From assembly GCF_000828635.1 (NCBI RefSeq), contig NZ_AP012547.1:2852001-2916000 (forward strand): a stretch of DNA of 64,000 nt, read 5' to 3'. The notes beneath the pieces were generated by a model. It was given only the letters and a program-made list of their open reading frames with translations. It was not told the DNA's origin and made no database searches. Both the position numbers and the translations under genes were made by a program. This document shows, in pieces, positions 26,997 to 36,559 of the stretch. The stretch comes from Sulfuritalea hydrogenivorans sk43H. Lineage in GTDB: Bacteria; Pseudomonadota; Gammaproteobacteria; Burkholderiales; Rhodocyclaceae. Within the stretch, counting starts at the first letter, position 1. Each line of letters begins with the position of its first letter.

Positions 26997-28805
26997 ATGC
27001 GCGTCGCCGACTACCTGATGTCCCACCTTGCCGGCCTCGGCATCGACCATGTTTTCGTCTTGCCCGGCGGCGGGGCCATGCACCTCAACGACGGGCTCGC
27101 CTGCGAACCGCGCATCACCGCGATTCCCTGCCATCACGAGCAAGCCTGCGGCATCGCCGCCGAAGCATGGGGGCGAGTCGCCGGAAAATTCGGCGTCGCC
27201 ATGGTGACCACCGGCCCAGGCGCGACCAATGTGGTTACCCCGGTGACCGGTGCCTGGATCGAGTCGGTGCCGATGCTGGTCATTTCCGGGCAGGTGAAAC
27301 GCCCGGACCTCCTGCGGGACCGACCCTTGCGACAGGGAGGCGTTCAGGAAGTCGACATCGTTCCGATTGTGCGATCGATCACCAAGTATGCGGTGACGGT
27401 GCAGGATCCCGCCACCATCCGCTATCACCTCGAACGTGCGCTCCACCAGATGCAGGACGGCCGGGCCGGGCCGGTCTGGCTGGATATCCCGCTCGACGTC
27501 CAGGCTGCGCAGATCGTTCCCGCCGAGCTCACCGGCTACATCCCCGAGGCGGAAGTGCAGCCCGGGCTGGACGAGCCGATCCAGCAAACCCTCGAACTCA
27601 TCGCCGCCGCCGAACGTCCGCTGATCCTCGCCGGACACGGCGTGCGCCTGGCGGGAGCGGCAAAGCGCTTTCTGGCACTGGCCGAGAAGCTCGACATTCC
27701 GGTAGTGACGACCTGGAATGCGCTCGACCTGATCCCCTGGGCACATCCGCTATGCGTCGGGCGGCCTGGTGTCGTCGCCCTGCGGGCCGCGAACTTTGCG
27801 GTACAGAACTGCGACCTGCTGATATCGATCGGCTGCCGACTCGACAACATCATCACGGCCTACAATCCACGGGGTTTTGCCCGCACCGCGCGCAAGATCG
27901 TGGTCGACGTCGATCCGGAAGAAATCGCCAAGCTCGACATGGACATCGACCTGCGCTTGCCCGTCGATGCCGGCAGCTTCATCGATGCGCTGGCTGCGCA
28001 CACCGGGTCGTCGAGCCTGCCTGACCGACCCGCCTGGCGCCAGCGCTGCAGCGACTGGAAGCGACGCTATGCCGTGGGCGAGGGAAAGCCATTCCATACC
28101 GACGGGCCGATCAGCCACTATCATTTCGTCTCGGCTCTGTCCGATGCCGCGCCGCCTGAAACCCTGGTATCCACGGGCAGTTCCGGGCTCGGCGTCGAAG
28201 CGTTCTACACGGTGTTTCGCAACAAGCCCGGTCAGCGCGTGTTCCTGACTTCCGGCCTCGGCGCCATGGGCTACGGGCTTCCAGCTGCCATCGGCGCCTG
28301 CCTCGCCGGAAACCGGCGACCCGCAATCGCGATCGAGAGCGACGGCAGCCTGCAACTCAATCTCCAGGAACTGGCGACGGTGAAAGCGCAGAAGCTACCG
28401 ATCTGCCTGGTGATCATGGACAACGGCGGCTACTGTTCGATCCGCAACACCCAGCGCAATTATTTCCAGGAGCGCTATCTCGGCATCGATCCTGCATCCG
28501 GGCTCTGGCTGCCCGACCTGGAGAAAATTGCTGCTGCTTACGGCCTGCCCTTTCTGCGGATCGACGATCCCGGAAACATCGATGCAGCCCTGAAAGAAGC
28601 CCTGGCGTTGCCCAGGCCCTGTTTGATCGACGTGCGCCTGATGAAGGACGAGACACTGGCACCGAAATCTGCCGCAGTTCCCCAGCCAGACGGTTCAATG
28701 ATTTCTATGCCTCTGGAAGACATGTCGCCGCTGCTGCCGCTTGATCAGCTGCGAGCGGAAATGCTGATTCCGTTGATGCCCCAATCACTGGGAACGATTC
28801 GCTAA
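26997..28805 (+). CDS. TPP-dependent carboligase (acetolactate synthase / YerE-like)
   Basis: 602 residues with the three-domain acetolactate-synthase layout. The catalytic Glu is in CHHEQACGIAAEAWGR (~46); the central domain is ~190-330; the TPP/Mg motif is IESDGSLQLNLQELATVKA (~443). In an rfbFGH context the best-known relative is YerE, which transfers a two-carbon acetyl unit from pyruvate to CDP-4-keto-3,6-dideoxyhexose to make yersiniose. The family is secure, the YerE role is an inference. It could instead supply a substrate to the NeuB-like enzyme. No valine/isoleucine biosynthesis genes are adjacent. Confidence 0.85.
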   Translation: MRVADYLMSHLAGLGIDHVFVLPGGGAMHLNDGLACEPRITAIPCHHEQACGIAAEAWGRVAGKFGVAMVTTGPGATNVVTPVTGAWIESVPMLVISGQVKRPDLLRDRPLRQGGVQEVDIVPIVRSITKYAVTVQDPATIRYHLERALHQMQDGRAGPVWLDIPLDVQAAQIVPAELTGYIPEAEVQPGLDEPIQQTLELIAAAERPLILAGHGVRLAGAAKRFLALAEKLDIPVVTTWNALDLIPWAHPLCVGRPGVVALRAANFAVQNCDLLISIGCRLDNIITAYNPRGFARTARKIVVDVDPEEIAKLDMDIDLRLPVDAGSFIDALAAHTGSSSLPDRPAWRQRCSDWKRRYAVGEGKPFHTDGPISHYHFVSALSDAAPPETLVSTGSSGLGVEAFYTVFRNKPGQRVFLTSGLGAMGYGLPAAIGACLAGNRRPAIAIESDGSLQLNLQELATVKAQKLPICLVIMDNGGYCSIRNTQRNYFQERYLGIDPASGLWLPDLEKIAAAYGLPFLRIDDPGNIDAALKEALALPRPCLIDVRLMKDETLAPKSAAVPQPDGSMISMPLEDMSPLLPLDQLRAEMLIPLMPQSLGTIR

Positions 28806-28854
28806 TGCCGCGAATGCAAAACCCGAGGCCTGCCCATCGCAGAAAGAGCCCATC

Positions 28855-29880
28855 ATGAGCAAGCTTTCCTACTACTTCGATATGGCAAGGAAGATTCGCC
28901 CATTCAAGGCCGCGCCCAAGGTATTGAATTATCTGAAATACAGGACAAGTCCCCGACTGGCGCAGACGTCGGTCACGAAATACTCTCCGCAAATCGCCGG
29001 ACTGCTGCTAACCAAACGCTGCAACATGAGTTGCAGCTTTTGCAATGTCGCCACCTTCATGCATGACAAGAGCACGGCATGGCGGACACTGGAAGGCGAT
29101 CTGGAAAAAGTAAAGAAGATTTTCGCGACCCCCTTGTTCTCGAATGCCCTGCTAGTGGACATCCTGGGCGGCGAACCCTTGCTGGTCAAGGAACTCCCCG
29201 CTATCGTCGCTTTTCTTTCCCAGCGCGGCCACCTCACCAACATCACCACGAACGGCATTCTGCTTGCTGATCGCGTTCAGGAACTAAAAGATGCGGGAAT
29301 TTCGCGCATCAACATTTCGGTATACGAAGACAATCGAAAAGTCCTGGAGCGGGACCTGGAACGTATCAATCGCGTTTTCCCCGTACACACGAACATGGTC
29401 ATTTTCCGCAAGGAGATCGTCCATTCTCCCGAAAATGTCATCGAAACAGTCCGCTTTCTCAAGCAGTCCGGATGCATCGATCTAAGATTCTGGATCTACA
29501 GGCCCATTGGCGAACACATCGAAGAGGACGAAATTCTCTACGAAGACGACCCGCTTCTGCTCGCCTTTCGGAACAGCGTTGAGAAGGCGGTCCCGGGATT
29601 CTGCTTTTGGCCGGTACCACCAGTGAAGGGCGAAGGCGTCAAAAAGCGCTGCCCTCAACTCTGGCAGCGCATCAGCTGCGACATGCAAGGCAACGTCGGC
29701 ATCTGCTGCGGTACGGATTTGTTTCTTCCAGCCCCAGGGGGCAATCTCTTCGAGGGAGACCCGGATGCCGTCCATAACCACCCTACGCTGGTGAAGATGC
29801 GCAAACAACTCCTGGATCCCCTTGCCGAACCCCCAGAAATGTGCAAATCCTGCAACCTGCTGGGCGACCCGGGATGGTAG
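28855..29880 (+). CDS. Radical SAM protein with C-terminal SPASM-like cysteines
   Basis: 341 residues. The SAM cluster motif is CNMSCSFC (residues ~54-61). GGEPLL (~104) is the SAM-binding glycine motif. A C-terminal auxiliary-cluster-like set (CPQLWQRISCDMQGNVGICCG and CKSC) resembles SPASM. RBS AGAAAGAG is 7 bases upstream. The reaction is unknown; in polysaccharide loci such enzymes may modify sugars or lipid carriers. Base composition is less GC-biased than the flanking genes, as is that of the convergent FkbM gene. Confidence 0.82.
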   Translation: MSKLSYYFDMARKIRPFKAAPKVLNYLKYRTSPRLAQTSVTKYSPQIAGLLLTKRCNMSCSFCNVATFMHDKSTAWRTLEGDLEKVKKIFATPLFSNALLVDILGGEPLLVKELPAIVAFLSQRGHLTNITTNGILLADRVQELKDAGISRINISVYEDNRKVLERDLERINRVFPVHTNMVIFRKEIVHSPENVIETVRFLKQSGCIDLRFWIYRPIGEHIEEDEILYEDDPLLLAFRNSVEKAVPGFCFWPVPPVKGEGVKKRCPQLWQRISCDMQGNVGICCGTDLFLPAPGGNLFEGDPDAVHNHPTLVKMRKQLLDPLAEPPEMCKSCNLLGDPGW

Positions 29881-29925
29881 CCACCGGGCAACGAATACTC
29901 GCCAATCCGTTGGCCCCGCCTGCCA

Positions 29926-30870
29926 TCAGGCTGGTCGAAACAGATAATTGCCGTTCTGCGGACGCGTGACATCGATGTCGACCAATGCCCCATTTTCATC
30001 AATGTAGTTTCCATGATAGCCGTGCCCGGTAAGCAACTGAATAAGGTCTTGCGGGACATATCCAAAGCGGTGGCAGTGGATATCGACTATCTCGACGAAG
30101 ATGACAGGGTGGCAACGGTTTATCAATCTTTCCGTGCCACGCAGAAAGTTCAGTTCGCCGCCTTCGATATCCGCTTTGATGAAATCCACATGTTCCACTC
30201 CCTCCCGATCCAGAACATCATCAAGACGGAGCATTGAAACCTCGACCCTGTCACCCGTATCCAGGAACTGGGACGCAGCCCCGGCGCCCATATCCGTGCC
30301 GGGTAGATACATCGAGATTGTGCGAGCCTCGTTCCCCAACGCAAAGCTGAACGACTTCAGGTTATTGCATGCGTTGAGCGCCACGTTTTCCGTCAGCTCG
30401 GCATAGGTGGCGGGTATTGGCTCAAAGGCAAGCACCTTTCCGGAATCGCCCACACGCCTCGACAAATGGATCGCATGCCAGCCGAAATTGGCGCCAACGT
30501 CTATGACCGTCGAACCGGCCGCTACAACACTCGCCATGAGCCGGGTCTCCTCCGCCTCATAGCCCCCGTAGGAGAACTGCGTTCCGCTGATCGATGCCTT
30601 CGCCGCAGAGACATTGAAGGCGCAGCCATCAGGATAGTAAAAAACCGCCCTGTTGTTCGAGATCACGATCTTCTCGGTACCCAGTTGCCCGGCCATCTCC
30701 ATAAACTTCCGCCACAAGGCAGCTCTGAACTTGGCCCGCAAATCGCCAATGCTCAGATAAGTCTGGAGATTGAAGAGCCGCATTGTGAATCTGGCACAGA
30801 CCGCCACGAACCAGCCATGCATCAGCGGGTTGCGACTGATGGCGTCCCGTACTCTAGCCTTTACACTCAT
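29926..30870 (-). CDS. FkbM-family SAM-dependent methyltransferase
   Basis: 314 residues from the ATG at 30870 (MSVKARVRDAIS), preceded by a GGAAGG/GCAGG Shine-Dalgarno-like stretch; the frame can be read back to 31041 without support. The SAM motif is VIDVGANFGWHAIHLSRRVG (~137), followed by FEPIPATYAELTENV and DFIKADIEGGELNFLRG, all FkbM hallmarks. It methylates an O-linked group, presumably on a sugar of the surface glycan. It is the only minus-strand gene within the 22-39 kb locus. Confidence 0.85.
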   Translation of the reverse strand: MSVKARVRDAISRNPLMHGWFVAVCARFTMRLFNLQTYLSIGDLRAKFRAALWRKFMEMAGQLGTEKIVISNNRAVFYYPDGCAFNVSAAKASISGTQFSYGGYEAEETRLMASVVAAGSTVIDVGANFGWHAIHLSRRVGDSGKVLAFEPIPATYAELTENVALNACNNLKSFSFALGNEARTISMYLPGTDMGAGAASQFLDTGDRVEVSMLRLDDVLDREGVEHVDFIKADIEGGELNFLRGTERLINRCHPVIFVEIVDIHCHRFGYVPQDLIQLLTGHGYHGNYIDENGALVDIDVTRPQNGNYLFRPA

Positions 30871-31140
30871 GCCTGCCGCCTTCCCTGAAAAGCCGGATTG
30901 TAAGTTACCTCGGCTGCGCCGGCGCCCTGTCAGACCCAAAATGACACGCAGATCAGCCGTATCTGTCACTACGAAATCCCGGCATTGCCCCGCACCAATC
31001 ACCAGCCTGAGATACTGCAAAATTCGCCTGCATGCTTTCAAAAAGTGGCATGCGACAATTACAATGTCGCCACTGTCAAACGACTATCTCTCCCGTTACG
31101 AACTGTTTCCCCCGTTACGAAGAGCAAGGTCATAAATCCC

Positions 31141-32166
31141 ATGATCTGTCCATGTTGCGCACGCCCGCATGAAAACCAGGGTCTTGATTCGGCGGAACCC
31201 TTTCACTGCAAGGGATGCGGACACCACTGGTATTCCCCAGCCACACGAGCATCAACCGATTATGGCAAGCTTGGCGGACGCAATGCCGTCAAGGGCTCCT
31301 CCCATGTCCGCAAGATGCAGGACAGAATGGCCGACATTGCACCACTGCTTCGCCACGGAATGCGAGTGCTTGAAATCGGCTGCGCCGAAGGATCACTTGG
31401 CACAATGGTTCGCCAATCACTCCCCGTGCACTACACCGGAATCGAATTGTCCGAAGATGCTGCCATCGCGGCCCGGGTTCTTGACCGCGTGGTCAGAACC
31501 CCCGTCGCTACGCTGGTCAACGAGAAGTTTGATCTCCTGCTGTCCTTTCACGTTCTAGAGCACGTGGCAGACGTCACCGCGGAAATACGCCACTGGCGAA
31601 AACTGCTCGACGATGACGGCAGGCTGATCATCGAGGTTCCCAACCAAGCCGGTCACCGCTTGCTTGACCTGGATCCGAACCCGGAGCACCTGCACCAGTT
31701 TTCCGTGGCCTCCATCGCCGCGCTGCTGATCCATGAAGATTTCGAGGTCGATCGCATCGAGTCGGGTCATTGGGAATCCTCCGTCTATTCAAACAGCCTG
31801 AGAGTATTTGCCCGACCGGCGCTCACCGGACATCAACGCAGAGCGCTGCTGTTGCAGCGCTTCCAGAGTCATCTTCCTGATCAATTTGCGGCATGGGGAA
31901 TCGGAGGAGATTTTCGTGCTTACGTCGAGCCTCTGCTCGATTCATTGCCCGTGGCAGCGTTGATCGACAGTGCCGAGCAACGGCAAGGTGAACGCCATGG
32001 TCACCTCACCGTCGAGACCTATGACGAGCGACGGCACGGGGCGCTGCCCATCCTGGTGTGCAGCGTCCGCTATCGCGATGACATTCTGCGCAACATCGAT
32101 GCACTTGGCATTCCGTCCTCCCGAATCGTGAGCCTGGACGATGTCTTCGGACCTTCCCGGCCATGA
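31141..32166 (+). CDS. Zinc-ribbon class I methyltransferase (first of two paralogues)
   Basis: 341 residues from the ATG at 31141. N-terminal zinc ribbon CPCC...CKGCGHHW (residues 3-28). Methyltransferase core is VLEIGCAEGSLGTMVRQ (~75), with LLSFHVLEHVADV and LIIEVPNQ. The C-terminal ~100 residues are a Rossmann-like domain (ILVCSVRYRDDILRNIDALGIP). The architecture resembles sugar C-methyltransferases but is shorter than the next gene. Its stop overlaps the start of that gene (ATGA). Confidence 0.8.
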   Translation: MICPCCARPHENQGLDSAEPFHCKGCGHHWYSPATRASTDYGKLGGRNAVKGSSHVRKMQDRMADIAPLLRHGMRVLEIGCAEGSLGTMVRQSLPVHYTGIELSEDAAIAARVLDRVVRTPVATLVNEKFDLLLSFHVLEHVADVTAEIRHWRKLLDDDGRLIIEVPNQAGHRLLDLDPNPEHLHQFSVASIAALLIHEDFEVDRIESGHWESSVYSNSLRVFARPALTGHQRRALLLQRFQSHLPDQFAAWGIGGDFRAYVEPLLDSLPVAALIDSAEQRQGERHGHLTVETYDERRHGALPILVCSVRYRDDILRNIDALGIPSSRIVSLDDVFGPSRP

Positions 32167-33329
32167 CCCACAACATACGGCACTGCCCGATCTGTGGATT
32201 CAACCGAACCGTACCGTTGCACATGAATGCCCTGGTCGCGCTGGACGGCCTGGACATGAGCTATCGCGTCGCCCGCTGCCCGGCGTGCGGCTTCGTCTTC
32301 GCCGACCGCTTGCCGTCGCCAGCAACCTACGCCGCTTATTACCGTTCGCTTTCCAAATACGATATCGCTCCGGACAATACCGGTCCGTCGCCCACCGATC
32401 GCTTGCGTTGCGATGCCGCCGTGGCCCTTCTGCGCCCCCATGCCCGACCCGACGCCAGGATCGCCGACCTGGGCTGCGGATCCGGCTTGCTGCTTGGCGC
32501 GCTTCGTATAGCGGGGTGGTCCCGCCTGGCCGGGATCGATCCCGCGCCCGGCGCGCCGCAACAGGCTCGCCGGCAGTTCGGGCTCGACTGTATCCGCTGC
32601 GGAACGCTCGAACAGGCCCCCGCGCTTCTCGATCTGTCGGCCATGGACGTGGTCTGCCTGACCGGTGTGCTCGAACACCTGCCGCGACTGCGCGAAGACC
32701 TTGAAGCCTTGACTGCGGCCATCGGACCTCAAACGAAAATCCTTGTCGAAGTGCCCGCGCTGGAACGTTTCGCGCACAGCCCTTTCGAGCCATACGGCGA
32801 ACTCTCCCTCGAGCACATCCAGTACTTTTCCACCGCAAGCCTGACGGCGCTTTTTGGCGCTCTTGGCTTCACCGCACTTTCGTCGGCTCTCGTCGACCTG
32901 CCTCCCGGATATTGCGACAGCCTCTTCGGGCTCTTCATCCGCAGTCCTGTCCCCGGGCCACTCTCCACTTCGACCGCGGTAAGCGATGACATCGAAGACT
33001 ACCTTGCGCAATCGGAAGCCATGACCCGGGCCGCCCTCGGGCGCATCGCCGCCTGCCCGGCGAAGACGCTGGCGATCTACGGTGCCGGGAGCCACACGGC
33101 ACGCCTGATACCGCGCCTTCTGGAAGCCGGAGAGAAGCGCCTCGTCCAATTGGTCGACGGCAACCCGAATCTGCACGGGAAAATGATGGGGCCACTGCTC
33201 ATCGAGGCTCCCGAAACACTCGACCGCCATCCAGAAGCCACGGTGGTCGTGTCATCGTTCCGGACGCAACAGGCGATCAGCGACGTCTTGCGCACATCCC
33301 GCCCCAATCCCGTGCTGACCCTCTACTGA
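32163..33329 (+). CDS. Sugar C-methyltransferase-like protein (NovU/TylCIII architecture)
   Basis: 388 residues. N-terminal zinc-binding domain CPICGFN...CPACGFVFADRLPS (residues 7-45). SAM-binding core is IADLGCGSGLLLGALRIAG (~100). The C-terminal domain (~300-388) carries the LAIYGAGSHTARLIPRL nucleotide-binding-like motif and VVVSSFRTQQAI. This three-part layout is typical of NDP-4-keto-hexose C-3 methyltransferases. In this locus the keto-deoxy CDP sugar from RfbH is an attractive substrate, but this is inferred. Confidence 0.82.
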   Translation: MTHNIRHCPICGFNRTVPLHMNALVALDGLDMSYRVARCPACGFVFADRLPSPATYAAYYRSLSKYDIAPDNTGPSPTDRLRCDAAVALLRPHARPDARIADLGCGSGLLLGALRIAGWSRLAGIDPAPGAPQQARRQFGLDCIRCGTLEQAPALLDLSAMDVVCLTGVLEHLPRLREDLEALTAAIGPQTKILVEVPALERFAHSPFEPYGELSLEHIQYFSTASLTALFGALGFTALSSALVDLPPGYCDSLFGLFIRSPVPGPLSTSTAVSDDIEDYLAQSEAMTRAALGRIAACPAKTLAIYGAGSHTARLIPRLLEAGEKRLVQLVDGNPNLHGKMMGPLLIEAPETLDRHPEATVVVSSFRTQQAISDVLRTSRPNPVLTLY

Positions 33330-33342
33330 GGCCTGACGACAA

Positions 33343-34386
33343 GTGCAGCAAGGCCGCCACGCCACTTTCGCAACTGCCTGCAGCGACCTTGAGGTCCTGC
33401 TTGACAGGCAACCCTTACCCGAGCTGGCCGGAATCCGCTTGTTCGCCACCGGCTGTACGGGATTTTTCGGCTATTGGCTGCTGACAGCGCTGGAATGTCT
33501 GAACCGGCAAGGCCGCCCCGTCGAAGTAGTCGCCCTGTCGCGCGATCCGCAGGCCTTTCTCGCCCGTCATCCCGAGTTCCACCACCAGCCATGGCTCTCC
33601 TTCATTCAAGGCGACATTGCCAACTTTGCCATGCCGGGCGGTCGCTTCGAAGCAGTCATCCATGGCGCCACCGACTCCTCGCTGCAAGCCGCCGCCAACC
33701 CGTCATTGCTGCTGGCCAGCATGATCGATGGTACGCGACGGGTACTCGACGTCCTCGCCGACGTCGGATGCGAAAAATTCCTCCTGCTGAGTTCGGGCGC
33801 AGTGTACGGCGACCAGCCTGCCTCGCTGCCGGCCCTTGGGGAAGACTCCCATCTGGCGGGCGATTCCCTGGACAGAGCCAACGTTTATGGCGAAGGCAAG
33901 CGGATCATGGAAATGCTTTGCGCCTGCCGGGTCGGCAACGGGCTGCCTGCACCCGTGGTCGCTCGCTGCTTTGCCTTTCTCGGCGCTCATCTTCCCGGCC
34001 ATCTCGCACCCGCCCAGTTCCTGCGCGACGCGCTTGCCGGTGGGCCGATCGTCGTGCGCGGCGACGGCTCTCCGCTACGCAGCTACCTCTATGCCGCCGA
34101 TTTGGCTGTATGGCTGCTTGTGCTGCTTGCCCGCGGGAACCCCGGCCGAGCCTATAACGTCGGCGGCGACCAGGCGATCAGCCTCGTGGAACTCGTGCGA
34201 GTCATCCGCGATACCGTTGCACCGGGCGCTGCAATCGACATTCTCGGCATCGATAGTGGTGCACCGCGACATCGCTATCTGCCGGATACCCACCGCGCCC
34301 GAAAGGAGCTGGGGCTTGAGGCATGGACGTCACTACCCCAGGCCATTGCCCGCATGGCCAGCGCAATTGACCCTGCATCACGATGA
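33343..34386 (+). CDS. NAD(P)-dependent sugar epimerase/dehydratase (extended SDR)
   Basis: 347 residues, GTG start 13 bases after the previous stop. Cofactor motif FATGCTGFFGYWLLTALE (~35). Catalytic triad S in LLLSSGAVYGDQP and YxxxK in NVYGEGKRIME (~181). C-terminal AYNVGGDQAISL. Likely reduces or epimerises the CDP-keto sugar to its final form (abequose/paratose synthase-like role possible). The exact substrate is not readable from sequence. Confidence 0.82.
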   Translation: MQQGRHATFATACSDLEVLLDRQPLPELAGIRLFATGCTGFFGYWLLTALECLNRQGRPVEVVALSRDPQAFLARHPEFHHQPWLSFIQGDIANFAMPGGRFEAVIHGATDSSLQAAANPSLLLASMIDGTRRVLDVLADVGCEKFLLLSSGAVYGDQPASLPALGEDSHLAGDSLDRANVYGEGKRIMEMLCACRVGNGLPAPVVARCFAFLGAHLPGHLAPAQFLRDALAGGPIVVRGDGSPLRSYLYAADLAVWLLVLLARGNPGRAYNVGGDQAISLVELVRVIRDTVAPGAAIDILGIDSGAPRHRYLPDTHRARKELGLEAWTSLPQAIARMASAIDPASR

Positions 34387-34835
34387 ATCATCGGAAGAAC
34401 CGGACTTTCGATGCACCCCGCCGACTGTGGCAGGACAGCCGTAAACTTCGCTTTCTCATCGTTGGCGGCTGGAACACCCTTTTCGGTTACCTGTGTTTCT
34501 ATGTTCTCTACTTGCTGGCAGCCGACTATCTGCACTACCTTTTCATTGCGGTGCTTGCGCATGTCATCAACGTCATTCAGGCATATGTCATGCAACGACG
34601 GCTGGTTTTCCGTTCCGAGGCGCAAATCATCAATGAATTCCTCCGGTTCAACGCAAGCCTTGTTGCCACCTTTCTGTTCAATCTGCTTGCCATGTACGTG
34701 CTGGTCGAAACTACGTCTCTGTCGCCCTTGATTGCCCAGGCAATAGTCATCCTTGCAAGCTTGATCCTTACCTATGTGCTGCACAGTCGCGTTTCATTCC
34801 GTCGGGTTTCGGATCGACAAGGGCGGCCCAGATGA
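34383..34835 (+). CDS. GtrA-family membrane protein
   Basis: 150 residues, four hydrophobic segments and the family's RFLIVGGWNTLFGYLCFY start (~23). GtrA proteins are thought to flip polyprenyl-phosphate-linked sugars for O-antigen glucosylation-type modification. ATGA overlap with the epimerase gene; its own stop overlaps the next gene's ATG. A GtrB-like transferase is encoded two genes on. Confidence 0.85.
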   Translation: MNHRKNRTFDAPRRLWQDSRKLRFLIVGGWNTLFGYLCFYVLYLLAADYLHYLFIAVLAHVINVIQAYVMQRRLVFRSEAQIINEFLRFNASLVATFLFNLLAMYVLVETTSLSPLIAQAIVILASLILTYVLHSRVSFRRVSDRQGRPR

Positions 34836-36559
34836 TTCATGCACCCAGGGAGTTCGACGAACGCCCTTCCTTCGCCCCGCCAGATCGCCTGACCCGGCTC
34901 GCACTGGGTTATCTTGCACTGCCGCTGTTTCTGTATTTCCCCGGATGGTTCCAACCGGCGCCAGCCCTGATCCTCTCCCTGCTGCTGGGCTACGCCTGCT
35001 GGCGTGCATTATCTGCACATACGCTGGCTGCGACTCCCTGGCCGTCGAAACGGCTTATCGCCATGGCACTGCTGATTGCCATCCTCTGGTCGATATTCGG
35101 CGGCGCCGGACATTTCTTCTATGCCAACGCCCGCGACTGGGTCATCCGCGACGCCGTACTGCACGACCTGGTGGCAGGATCCTGGCCCCCCACCTACGCA
35201 GCCGGCGGAGACGACTTTTACATACTGCGCGCGCCGGTGGCGTACTTTCTGCCAGCCGCTGCCATTGCCAAGCTGACGGGGCTGGCGACCGCGGACAAAC
35301 TGCTGTGGCTATGGACGGTAGCCGGCATCACGCTGTTCTTTCTCCTGCTTCCCCTGCGGCATGCCTCACTGGCACGTTCGACGGCGGCCCTGTTGATTGT
35401 GGTGCTGTTCAGCGGAATGGACATCCTCGGTTTCATGTTTCCGGATTTCCACTGGGGCAATGTTCCGCTGCCGGGCGCATTCATCGACTGGTGGATCAAG
35501 CCGCCGCCCATGGTCAGCTACTGGTCGAATACCTCCAACCTGTTCTGGAATCCCAACCACAGCCTGCCGGGATGGATTTCAATCGTCCTGTTCTATCGCC
35601 ACTGGCGCCACCCGCGATTCCTTTCCATTACGCCGCTGCTCGTTGCGGTGCTGCCCCTCTGGTCCCCCTTTGCCCTGATCGGCATGGCGCCCTTCCTCGC
35701 CATGCAGGCCCTCCGCTGGTGGCAGCAACGTTCGCGCCACGCTCTTGACATACCGCTCATTGCCGCCTGCTTCGCCGTGTTCGGTGTTGTTTTCGTCACG
35801 CTGACGATCCCCTTCAACGGTATTCAGCTCGGCATGTCTCTCACTACGGAACCGGCAGGCGGGTGGCGTTACCTGAATAACTTCGGCCATGTAGTCACTT
35901 ACATGGAAAACTACACGCTGTTCGTGATCTTCGAATTCGCGGTGGTCTCCCTGCTGGTAGCCCGCGCGGTCGACCGCTGGCTTTTCGTAACGGCAGTGCT
36001 CACCCTGCTCGCGCTTCCCCTGTTCAGCTTTGGGCCGGGTAACGATCTCGCCATGCGTAGCTCCATCCCCTCTCTCGGCATACTCTGCATCGCCTCCATC
36101 AACGTGTTTGCGCATCCGGCACCCCTCATCGGAGTGTTTCGCCGCTGGTTGCTCGGACTGGTGCTGGTCATCGGAGCGGTCACTCCGTACTATGAATTCT
36201 CTCGTGCCATCGGGCGTACGCCCTGGGCGCCCAATCTGGACTTCACACTGATCGACGCCGACAATGGCCAAATTGCCCCCCATTACCTGATCCCGCGACG
36301 CCGGTCGCCTGCGGAGGCGGCGCTGAATATCTCGGCACCGCTGCCCAATGCGGTGGACTGGCTGTATTTCTGCGACAGTGTCCATCCTCGCAACAAAGCC
36401 AACAAACCATATGTGGCCTTTGCCTGGCGCAGCAATCGCAACGACGACGAAGTCCGCGCCGAGCGGGAACAGAGAAGGATGAGTAAAGTAGACTGCCAAT
36501 CCGGCATACAGGCGGATGACCACGCGGCGAGTTCAGAAAGCAATCCACAATGCCCCTGA
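34832..36559 (+). CDS. Multi-pass membrane protein, probable GtrC-like glycosyltransferase, paralogue 1
   Basis: 575 residues with about ten or more transmembrane segments and a ~130-residue soluble tail. I do not recognise a named family. Shared blocks with the gene at 37493: FGGAGHFFYANARDWVIRD, SWPPTY, LFSGMDILGF, WNPNHSLPGW, LFYRHWRHP, FGPGNDLAMRSSIP. The charged DWVIRD loop after the second or third helix resembles the catalytic loop of GT-C enzymes. With GtrA before and GtrB after, a GtrC-type transfer of a polyprenyl-linked sugar onto the O-antigen is the best inference; a Wzy-like polymerase is the alternative. Confidence 0.6.
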   Translation: MIHAPREFDERPSFAPPDRLTRLALGYLALPLFLYFPGWFQPAPALILSLLLGYACWRALSAHTLAATPWPSKRLIAMALLIAILWSIFGGAGHFFYANARDWVIRDAVLHDLVAGSWPPTYAAGGDDFYILRAPVAYFLPAAAIAKLTGLATADKLLWLWTVAGITLFFLLLPLRHASLARSTAALLIVVLFSGMDILGFMFPDFHWGNVPLPGAFIDWWIKPPPMVSYWSNTSNLFWNPNHSLPGWISIVLFYRHWRHPRFLSITPLLVAVLPLWSPFALIGMAPFLAMQALRWWQQRSRHALDIPLIAACFAVFGVVFVTLTIPFNGIQLGMSLTTEPAGGWRYLNNFGHVVTYMENYTLFVIFEFAVVSLLVARAVDRWLFVTAVLTLLALPLFSFGPGNDLAMRSSIPSLGILCIASINVFAHPAPLIGVFRRWLLGLVLVIGAVTPYYEFSRAIGRTPWAPNLDFTLIDADNGQIAPHYLIPRRRSPAEAALNISAPLPNAVDWLYFCDSVHPRNKANKPYVAFAWRSNRNDDEVRAEREQRRMSKVDCQSGIQADDHAASSESNPQCP

